Source: Bacteroidales bacterium UBA1182
GTDB taxonomy: Bacteria > Bacteroidota > Bacteroidia > Bacteroidales > Bacteroidaceae
DNA length: 51,345 nt
Assembly: GCA_002310015.1 (NCBI GenBank)
Contig: DBYQ01000092.1
Span: 21,874-73,218 of the forward strand
Direction: 5' to 3'
The notes beneath the pieces are model-generated. The model was not told the DNA's origin and ran no database searches. It worked only from the letters and a program-made list of their open reading frames with translations. This document shows positions 14,629-26,600 of this stretch, piece by piece; the stretch's first letter is position 1, and the number at the start of each line of letters is the position of its first letter. The translations under genes were made by a program, and so were the position numbers.

Positions 14629-17600
14629 ATGAAGATATTGAGTCACATACGTAAATCTGCACCCTTCGGCTTAAGGTCGTGGGGTATACTGCTTGTATTG
14701 GCTCTGTGCTCTTTTGTATGCGCACGGGCACAGGTGATTATAGGCGGTAACGTATATGGCGGCGGTGACATGGGTGACGTAAACGGCAGCACTACAGTAC
14801 ACGTACTTTCCGGCGACATGGAAGGCAGCGTATTCGGCGGCGCCCGTATGGCAAACGTAGGCGGCAGCGCTTTCGTTAACATAGACGGAGCCATGACCGA
14901 TAATGAGAACAAAGAGATTGCCCAGACAGATTATATAGTGATAAACCGCGTCTATGGCGGTAATGATATATCCGGCACCATAGGTGACATAAATACCCCG
15001 ACCACACCCCCCACTGAACTCACCAACAAGCCGGAAGAGGTTGACAACTCATTCAAGACATTTGTACACATCTCAAACCAGAAGGATAAAGAGGGTGACA
15101 CCAAGCAGATCTATATAGGACAGCTGTTTGGAGGCGGTAACGGTGATTACGGTTCAGGCTATGACACATACACAGACGGCATCTACCAAGGAAAGAACAA
15201 GCCGGTATTGACCAATACCTATGTCGATATACAGGGAGGCTCCATAGTATATGCATACGGAGGCGGTAACAATGCCACAGTAACCGGAAAAGCTGTAATT
15301 CATGTAGATAATCCAAGTGAAGTTGTAAATCACATATTATCAGATAAAACAGATCCTACAAGTGATCTGCTCACATCTGATCGTTTCAAGCGGATGGGTA
15401 TCAACACCGGATACTCCCATCCCAGCAGTGATGAGTTCCAGATAGGCCGCCTGTTTGGAGGTAACAACCAGGCTGAGATGGCCATCCGCCCCACTTGGTA
15501 TCTCAAGAGCGGTAAAATCAGGAACCTGTACAGTGGTGGCAACAAGGGTCCCATGACCAATATGCAAGGTCTTCTTTTGGACATAGACCCCCGTACCGCC
15601 GATGGTGAGAATCCACTGGTGATTGACAATGTCTATGGAGGCAGCCGTATGGCCGATGTCCGTCCGTTACGCTCCGGCCGCATTGACGACAACCCTGTTA
15701 ATGCACAAGAATATGAGATTCAATTAGGCTCAGATGTCAAGGATAAGAATGGTCAATCATATGCATTCCCTGACGGCTTGGCAGCCAGAGTTCTGGTGCG
15801 TGGCGGTAAAATCAGAAACGTCTATGGTGGTAATGATGTAACCGGCCGTGTCTATGGTGGTAACGCAGTAGGCATTTATACCACTATATATGGTGATGTT
15901 TATGGCGGCGGTAACGGATCATATCCATACACAGATAACCCAGCTTTGGAAAATGACGATGTCTATGGAGATCTCTATTATGGCAACTTTTATGGTAAAC
16001 CCAATTCCATACAGAAATTGAATGACTTCCGTCCTGATGCCGAGCAGATATCCATACGCCTTAAGGGCAACAGCAGTAACGAGAAGACTATCATACACGG
16101 TTCCGTATATCTGGGAGGAAACAGTGCCACCATTGACTCTCCCACGGAAGACCCGTTGGTACAGCTCAGAATAGGCTCACACGTTATAGCCGACAAAGTT
16201 TTCATGGGCAATAACGGTGAAAACATGGTTACCATTAATGAGCAGAAAGTTGATGACAATGAGGATGTAACTCAGATGGAAGGCATACTGCACGCTATGG
16301 CCAAACCGATTACCATAGGAAATGAAACCTCATATTTCAACTCAATCGACCTGAAAATTGAAGAAAACTTCAAGGCTTATATGGAAGGTGCGGCCATGAG
16401 TCTGAACCCGAATTCAAAAAACAGGATAGTGATTGATGATGACTATGAAGATTACTCAACCCAGATAGGTTCATTCTATTGCGGCGGTAATGTAGGTAGC
16501 ATGACCTATTCCGGCAAACAGACCATGGATTTTGATGAAAAGATCATAATCTATGACAAGTTGGTAGGCGGATGCAATAATGCAGATGTGCCTAAGACTG
16601 CATACAACGCAGCTTATGAAGGCGGAGTCATGGGTTCAGCCTCTGAAATACAACAGAATTCCACTATTGACCGTCTGGAGTTGAACTTTAACGGAGTAAG
16701 AGTAGTACCTAAGAGATGGAATGAAGGTGGTGATGATCTGGTATTTAATACCGCAATATGGGGAGATATCTATACTCAAGTCAGCACAGGGACAACCCTT
16801 ACCAATGGAGGTACTTATTATACCTCTGCAACCGGTGACGGAAAATTCACCGTCAATGTAGACAACAGGACAGTTGGTGAAAATGAAAGTATTTTTGAAA
16901 AAAGTGATGAAGATTTCATAAATACTGGAACCGGAAGCCCTGACGACACCCATGATGACCAGGGGCGTCGTCTGATGGGAGGTAATATCTATGGAGGATG
17001 CTATAACAGCGGTCATGTAAATGGTAACATTGTTATCAACATCAATGACAACATTATAGACAGATACGGCCCAAATGGTATATTTGCCGATGCCATACCA
17101 GATCCCGATGATCATGACGGATTAATTATAAATGGAGATGGAGAGCGCCGCTCAGGTGTTATTCTTGACAATCAGGCAGTAGATGTTATGGCTGTGGCTA
17201 TGACTGTATTTGGAGCCGGTAAGGGTAAGCACACTGAGGTATGGGGAAGCACTACAGTAAATCTGAACAAGGGTTACACCCTGCAGATATTCGGTGGTGG
17301 TGAAGAAGGTGTTGTAGGCAAGGGCGCAACAAATGATACTTATGATAGTGAAGGTTATTACGTAAAGACATATACGCCTTATACGGATACACAAGAAGAC
17401 CAGGCAAAAGCCATAGCATACAGTTCTACCGTAAATCTGGATGGCGAATCTGCCGTTTACAATGACACCGATAATCCTGCAGACCTGGCTGAAGCTGAAT
17501 ACATGTACGGAGGTGGCAATGAAGGTGATGTTTATGGTAACTCATACGTTTATCTGGGCAACGGCCGTATTTATGATGCATTCGGCGGAGCCAGTGATGC

Positions 17601-20600
17601 CAAGATTTATGGTCACACAGAGGTTTATATAGGACATAACAGCAGCCATGAAGACAAATTCCCGTATATCAGAGATATCGTTTACGGCGGTAATGACTTT
17701 GGAGGTTCCATCCTGGGTGAGGCTGATTTATCCGGACGTGTACGTGTTGAAGCCAAAACGATGGCCACCAATATTTCCATGTCTAAAGCCTCGACCTACG
17801 TAGAGTATCTGCAAGGAAAAGTTGATACCATATTCGGTGGTTCATATGGATTCTATAACTATTATGACACTGATGTTTACGGCTATGAGGATGAAGACCT
17901 GAAAACCATCCGCCAGATGCCTACACAGCACAATTCTTTTGTAAACGTCAGACCTAACTACAACAAAGACAACAGATTGGCAGCTGTATTCGGTGCCGGA
18001 ACAGGTTCTCCTCATGATCGCCGTGGTGATGCAGCACAACAGCATAGTTACGTGCTCATAGACATACCACAGGATCAAGAGCAGTTCCGCTACACCCAGA
18101 TATTCGGTGCCGGTGCCTATAATGGTTTAGGTATGGGTAAGCCCTATAGCGAAACTGTCCAAACAGACCCAACAACCAATGAGATATCACTCTTAGATGA
18201 GGATGAAGCAAATGAGTTCTCTGCAGTAATTGATCTGATAAGCGGAAAGGTAGGCGCCGCCTATGGAGGCAGTTATATGGAGGGTGTAACCCGCCGCACA
18301 GTAGTAAACGTACCTGAAGGTTCCACTATTGACATAGGCAGCATATTCGGTGGTGCATACGGCTATGACAGGATGTATCCCTGCGATGTTTTTGAGGCCA
18401 ATGTAAACTACCGCAGTAATGATGCCGTATTGTATTCATTTTCAGGACTGGATAAGGAGAATGATTCATTTAAGGGAGCCATATATGGTGGCAACAACAG
18501 TTTCCGCCGCACACTCTATGGCAAGGTGAATGTAAGCGCCATAGTATGGATGCAACATCCTGTTTACGGTTTGACTCAGGGCAACGTATTTGGTGGCGGC
18601 TACGGCAACAGCACATGGTCACAATACACAGAGGTTAACCTTGAACCCGGTGCTGATGTATATCAGGTATATGGAGGCGGTCAAAATGGTCTGGTGCTCA
18701 ATGCTCAAAGTATAGATGACTACATGAAATATCACAAGGATGAGCCTGAAATTAAAGATGAATATGAGAAACAATATAAGCCCCAAATGCCTTCCAATAT
18801 CACTGATCCTGAGCAACAAGCGGCATGGGAAGCCGAGTGGACCAGCAATTGGAACAGCAAATGGACTAGTATGTGGGATAAGGCATGGAAACTTGGAGGA
18901 ACCGGCTATGACCCCGATCCAAATGATGAACATCCTTATCTAAGCAGTGATTCCGTCACCAACCTGGAGAACCCGCTGGCAAGAACGGCTGAGATTGATC
19001 ACCGTAATGGTAATGCCAAGGTGACAGAAAAGAAATATAACACCAACGTAATCATTCATGGTCCGACTGATACAAAACCTGCAGCAGTAGTTCAAAGATA
19101 CGCTTACGGTGGCGGATTAGGTGAAGAAGCAGTAGTATCCGGATCAACCTATATTGCCCTGCTTGGCGGTAAAGTGGTTAATGACATCTATGCCGCCGGT
19201 ACAAGCGGAGCAGTAGAAGACCTTTACGGTGTTCATGATGATTTCATGTTTACCGCAAGCACTACAGCTTACGTTGAGGGCGGTACTGCTCGTAACGTTT
19301 ATGGCGGCGGCTGGCGCGGTGGCGTGGGTTATGCCAAATACAAGGACAATACTGACAATGTATTGTATGAAGACGCCACAACCCATGAGAAACTATACGA
19401 GCAGATTCCAGACTTCACCACAACAGTTGGAGATGAAATAGTATATACAGATAGGCTTGCTGAGGCACATGTCGTGATTGGTAAGCCTGACGGTACCGAT
19501 TATATTGACGGCAAACCGTCAATAACCCGTAACGTTTATGGCGGTGGCGAGGGTGGCGCAGTATTCGGAACCACCTACATTTCCATATATGACGGTTATA
19601 TAGGTTACAGGTATAACAGCTCTACAGGAGTTTATGATGAGGAACTTGATGACCAGAAAGTGGATGAACTGAAAGAGAGATCCGGATGCGTATTTGGAGG
19701 AGGCTACGTAGGAAACAGTTATGTTGACAACACCAACATAAAGATTTACGGCGGCACCATTCGCAGCAGCGTCTATGGTGGCGGTGAGATTGCTCCTATA
19801 GGCCGAGGCACAGTAAAACCAGATGGAAATTATGATTACTCCAATACGTATAGATTAGAAAATAATAACGCAAAGATATATAAAGCCGGTTCTACGCACA
19901 TAGAGATGTACGGAGGATGGGTTAAGAAGAATGTGTTTGGCGGAGGCCGAGGAATTGACAACTGGGGCGGCGACGGCACCAAGATGCTTGAAAACTATGA
20001 AAAAGCAGTGCTTGACCTTAGTTGCAGAGGATATGTGTTCGGACAGACTGATGTCAACATATATGGCGGTGAGATAGGAACTGAAGAGGGTGTTGAAGAG
20101 GGATACGGCAATGTATTCGGAGGTGGTGACCTGGGCTATGTCTATAGCGCATACATGCAAGATGGAAAGCTACACATTGGAAAGAAGCCAACTGACAGTC
20201 AACGCTTCAAGGATGACAAGGAGGGATATTACTACAGATATAATGCCCAAGGCAAATGGGTTAACAACAGCGGCGTTATAATAGCCAACAGTTATAGTGG
20301 AAACAATTTAGTTGTCAATCCGGATCCAGAGGGAACATATACGATTAAGAATGAGCCTGAATACATGACTGAGGACTGCAAGGTCCTGATTGAACCTCAC
20401 GCCAAAGTCTTAAGCGGCACTGTTAATATTTTATCTCCAACAGAAACAGAAACCGTTGATGAAGTAGAACAGCCTAAGGTAATTGCAACATATACTGCCG
20501 GTCAATATATTCCCACGTCTTATCTTAATAACCTGAAAGGTAAAGATGAAGATAGTGATACATGGACAAAACTGGATGGTACAGGTATCATAATCCACAA

Positions 20601-23600
20601 TGCAGTATTTGCCGGTGGTAACATTACAGAGGGAAGTGAGCAGATAACCGCCAAGACTACAACAATATACGGTAACGCCACAGCTTCAATCAATGATGTA
20701 TATAACCGTGACCTCATTACAATAGGTACAGATAACATTGGCGGACTGTACGGCGACGGAAACCTTACCTTTGTGGATGGTTACCGTGAACTGAACATTA
20801 CCAACTACGGAACAGACTACTACCACATTTCTCCCACTATTACTATTGGTGAATACAACGTTCTCCCCGCCAGAGAAAAGGCTTACTATCAACGTACTTT
20901 CAAGTACATAGGTAATGGAACTATTACTGACAATGAAGGAACCACATATAATAACGGTGCTACCATACCTGAAGATGAACTGATGGTTCTGTTTGCCGGT
21001 ACTTCATCCATAATAGATAACAAGCCCAATCCTTCATTGTGGCTTGAAAACGGAGTGGTATCAGTCTACGCCGGCCGTATTATGAACACCATACAGAGAG
21101 CTGATTTCTGTGGTGTATTTGGCAGCCGCATGGTTCTTAAAGGAGCTCAGGACCGTGTAGTGGAATCAACAGACCACAAGGTTTATACCATAAACCGTGT
21201 ACGTGAAGTATCACTCAACAAGGTAGAGTCTTCAGCAAGAGACACTGAAGAAGATAACATATTGCATGGAAACTACTTTGGAATCTATAACACAGTAAAC
21301 TATCTTGGCGCACTGACAAGTGATGTGGATTTCAAGAATAACACACGTAAAACAAGGCAAGAGGTCGTCAATGAACATAATGAATTGGCAGAGAACGAAA
21401 TGACCTTTGAACAATGGAAAGCAAAAGATCCCACCAACCGTTGGCGCAACAACGGAATCAGTCATAATCTGCTGGCATTGGCATCAGGCGTATATCTGGA
21501 ACTCACTACTGAAGAGACCACTGGCAATGAATTTGACCAGAAAGTATGGGGAATGGTTACCGGTGTAATTGAACTGGACCTTATAAATGTTCAACCTGGT
21601 ATAGGCGGTGGATTCATTTATGCCAAGAACGAGCATGGCGTGCGTAGTGAAACCAATAAAAAACAAATCACGCTTACTGACCTAAATATCAATGCTGTCA
21701 GCAACAAAGCTTTCACATACAACCTATCTGACGCCTCAAAGGAGAGATATCAAACATCAGGCAACTTTGTAAGAAGCGTTTACGAGCAGCCCATCATAGA
21801 TGACTGCTATAATGTAAGCGGCAAATACAAAGGTTCAGATGCATCTCCGGCACATTACTGGTTCATACAGAGTCAGGTTTATGTCTATGACCAGTACATT
21901 ACAGCATACACCGGTTCACCTACCGCATATAGTGAAACAGTACAGATTCCGCTTACCATCACTGCTGCGGCCAACGGTACTATGACCCTCATGAACGTCA
22001 AGCCCAACCGCTACGCCTACTATTCAGCATATACTGATGAGAACAACAACACTAAACTGGAAAGCGGTAAGAAGATGGTCATTAACAATGTATCATACTA
22101 TCTGAATGACCCCATCAGCTACTGGGATTGGTATCAACTTCCGCGTTCAGAACAGAAGTTGTTTGTTGAGCAGACCTATGTGACTATTGCAGACAGTAAG
22201 GTAGGCACAGGTAATAATCAGGAGGAGATACCTTCAGGTTATGTCATGGATTCTATTGAATATAAACGACTGCTCACATTGGCAGCCCTCACCGATATTA
22301 CAGATGATGGAATAGAAAATGCAGAAAAGACAGTAATCATGGATGATGAGGATGTGGCATTTGGCTATGTATTCCGCCAGTCAAACAACATTGCTCACAA
22401 TACAGGTTATATGCTTACATACAATATGACCAACCCCGGCATTTGGGATAAATGGTACACGCTTAAAGATTTAAGTAGCGCTACTGCCACATCTTATAAC
22501 AACCCGACATCTATTGGAGATAAGAAGATAACTGCCAAGGAATACAATGAACTGACAGCGGCAATTCAAGCAAGATATGATAACGGCCCCACTTACAGGC
22601 TTAAGGATAAAGATGAAAATGGCAATGCAATAACCGCAGGCCTGTTTGGACAGAATCCATACAACAAGGAGGATATCATACCATATGAGATCTATCATCC
22701 TTATAACTATGCGGTAACAAATCATGACGTTTCATTCGCTCATACTCAAGCATCATTTGAGCCAGCATACGTAACAACGGGTTATGTTGAAACTTTCAAG
22801 AAGGCTGAATCATATGATGTAGATCAAGAAGAGATTGAGCAACACCTCCAGCCCAATGTAGCATTGGCTCAATCAGAGTACACTTCAACCAATTGGGATG
22901 CACTCTCAAGCAGTGTAGAACTGGCTTGTGTATGTACCAGTGCCGTAGAAATATCATCCAATAACATTATTGTGGCCGGTCAGCTTATGCCAAAATCTGA
23001 GAAGGAAGCCTTAATAACTGATGTAAAAGGCAAGATTCAAGCTCTTGGCATCACTGGCATAGCCGGCAATGATGACATACTTGAACTTGAAGATGATCTT
23101 GGCGATGAACAGATAGAGGCATTACATCTCAATACTGATCAGACAAACAGCTTATTACCGCTGGTAACATTGTGGAGAAAGATAGAGAGCAACATACAGG
23201 ATGCTTACTACTGCACCAATGACGGCTATTATGGCGGCAATTATTATGAGCCTGGTCATAATTACCGAGCAAAGGATGTATGGAGTTCAATGTCTGACGA
23301 AGATCGCAGTTACTTCACCTTTAACTATGATGCTCTTGATCTGCTCATTGATCCCAGCTATGGTGTATATTATACAACAGAAGACAACAAACAGATCAGG
23401 CATGAGCAGAAAGAAGGCAAGAAATATCAGTATGATGATCAGCCTTATAACTTTAATCCCAAGACTGCATCTGAATCCACACTGTCCGAGATGATCTACT
23501 CGCTCACCAAGCCTGTTGATTATATAGCAACATACAATGGCAGCACAGATGATATTGAAAAAGAGGTGGATGGTAGCAATATTTATCACATGAATGGCCA

Positions 23601-26600
23601 TGAAACCGTAATTAAAGATGCAACTCTGATACGTGAACATTTTGAGTCACTGCCTAATGAAAAGCGTTACTACTCACCTATATTGGTTACTGCTCCCGGT
23701 GATTACTATGTAGTTGACAGCGCGTTCACTTTCGGCATTACGCCATATGCAGTAGGTGCTACCATTGAGAAGGATAAATATGAAGAGATAGAACATGATC
23801 ACAACAGTGCTGAGCTGTTGAGTTATATCAAGACTCTCACATTTACTGAGGATCAGATGGATAAGGTTAATGATAATCCTGTATCCACAACATTCTACTA
23901 TTGCCGCCAAGGCTATAAGATAGGTGAGAAGGGCGAAGGTGCCTCTGTTACAGGTCTGGCCATTAGTGGAGCTGTAGCCACAGCTACCTACAATATTGGA
24001 AATGAGGTTCCGCAGGGTATTGTAATCAGCGCTGCTAATTATAGTACTCTAGCCAATAGACAGCAGAACTTTACCATACACGGCATATCACCCACTGAGA
24101 CCAGTACACTCTATGTTACCCAGAACTCTGATCTGTATGACCTGTCAAAGGAAAAGATCATTACCGTAATCTACAAGTATGATTATGAGGGCAGCGATGA
24201 ATCCGGCCTACACATCACCCCATATAGTGAGCGCCATGTGGTGAACATACATATCAACTTCCAGAGCGGTATTCCTTATGTAGATGATATCGATGCTCCG
24301 GAAACCGTACTGCCTGGTGTAAGCTTAACAATGGAAACACCTAAGATAACTGAAGGTGCCTACAGGGTATTTGAGACCGGATGGGAGATATTTGAATCTA
24401 AGGATGATGCTGATAGTCATAAGAACGGTATTAAGTATGTACCTTCCAATGATCCTCTCTATTGGTATCAAAACGGTTATTCTCTTGCATACTATGCCAA
24501 GACATACTTAGGTAAGACATACTCAAACACTGTCCCAATAAGTGTGGCCAACTATCATGACCTCAAGAATGTGATGGAAGACAAGAAGTACCACCTGCAT
24601 GTGGACTATGACCGCGACAGGCTTGACCGTGACAGTAAGATATACATCAATGACTACAGTGGTGGCACTGATAATGGACTTGATTTGCTCAAGAACTTAT
24701 TTGACTTGAGCCTGCTCACCAGTAGCGACGTTACAACGACAGACGGCGTTATCTCAACCATTAACATCGATCATATTGATGATACAATGGAGGAGCGTCT
24801 GAAAGGTCACGCCCTGCTCAATCCTGAAGCCGCAGGCGGCAGCAACCTGCAGTTCATACTCAGAGCTGACATTGACCACGCTGACAAGTCCTGGACTCCA
24901 TTAGGCCTAGGACAGGAAACAGAGAGTGGAAATACAACACTCTACACCCCGGATGGCCAGGATGTATGCTTTGAGGGTACCCTGCATGGTGACGGCTATA
25001 CCATAAGCGGAATGTCTGCTACTCTGTTCCAGAAGTTGTGCGGTGATGTATATAACCTGGGTGTAACAGGTTCATTCACCGGAGCAGGTATAGCAGAAAC
25101 CGGTAAGGGTTATATTGAGAACAGTTGGATCAGCACCACAGGCACACCTGATGGTACAGCATATGCCGTATTCGGTAATCCGTCAAGAAGTAGTACTTCT
25201 ACTGATAAGGTACAGTTGGTTAACAGCTACTATCCTGACAACCTGGGTTACAAGACTCCAGCCAGCAATGAAGACATACCAGCTCATGGCATTGCTATCG
25301 CCAAACCTGCACAGGCATTCTACAACGGTGAGGTAGCATATGACCTGAACGGATTCTATCTTAACAAGCGTTTCTATGACGGTACCGTAACCAGTGCAGG
25401 AACTGATTACTACAGCTATTCTTACATAGATCCTACAATGGCGATAGATCCGGAATCAACCGCTCCTAAGCAGGTTGCACAGGGATACTACCCCATCACG
25501 GCTGACGCCAAGTATGGTGATCGCGGTTACGTGGAGAACGACCGCTATGCTGATGGTGATTTCCGTTATGCCGGCGGCACCATACCTACATGGGCCGACA
25601 AGCGTGAGCGTACTCTTAACGAAGGAGATGAGCCCACATGGTTACCTGTATGGCCTGATGATTACATCTTCTTTGGTCAGAACCTTACCTACGGTTATGT
25701 TGATGAGAGAGCACATGATGAAGGACCGTCACACTACAACAGCACCAACCGCGTATATCGTGCTCCTGCATACTACGGTAACAGTAGTATGAGTGTGGCC
25801 CACTTCAACCCGGGTGCCGTGCTGGCAGCCACAGAGAATCCGGCAACAGTAGAGGACGGTCAAGATCCGCGTCAAGTTTATCCGGGCATGACGGCAATAG
25901 ACTTTACAGGTAAGAATGATGTAAGTTATAATCAGGGCCAGCAGAATGCCACAAGTACAGCTCCGGCTATATTCTATGCTCCGCTGCTTGACTTTGAAGG
26001 ACTTACCGGATTCCGCAATGACGGCCAGACCAAGAACATGCTGGTTTATGCACCTGAGTCCGATGCCGCAAGTGTCACTGTACTTGACAACTACCTGTTT
26101 GAACCGGAATACTTCAAGTATGCTTGCCAGGTTGATGCAGATGGAAATCTTGTTCTTGATAATAATTATCCAGTTAAGAATGAGTATCTGAGCATACGCA
26201 AGGTTGAAAACAGTAATGTGAACAATATCCACGGACATCTGGTATTGAAGAGAGCTGACGGTGAGTATTATGCTGCACGTGACCAGTTCCTGGTTGACAA
26301 GAATGATCACAATGAGCCGTTTGACTTCAACGCTCCTATCAGTTACGTTATGGATGGAAGAGAGGATGGCTATAAGAATGTCATGTGGTACCAGCGTGTT
26401 CCTGATATATTTGTAAAGGATGCCAGCAACGGTTGGGAGAGCATAAGCCTGCCATTCACCGTCCAGACAGTAAGCACCAACCAGAAGGGTATAATAACCC
26501 ACTTCTATGAAGGAAGCAAGGTAGGTCATGAGTACTGGCTGCGTACACCTTCAAAGGTGGAATTGGCTGAAAGCAAGACCAAGATATTGTTCAAGTCACT

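Noticed and set aside
14737..20140. Collagen-like or silk-like Gly repeat
   Set aside because: Gly triplets occur once per 20-40 residues within V/I-rich strands, not as continuous G-x-y or polyalanine blocks; a beta-solenoid fits better.
25729..26529. A 266-codon leftward ORF opposite the first giant gene
   Set aside because: It is antisense to a well-supported coding region, has no recognisable domain, and its composition is what the opposite-strand codons would give.
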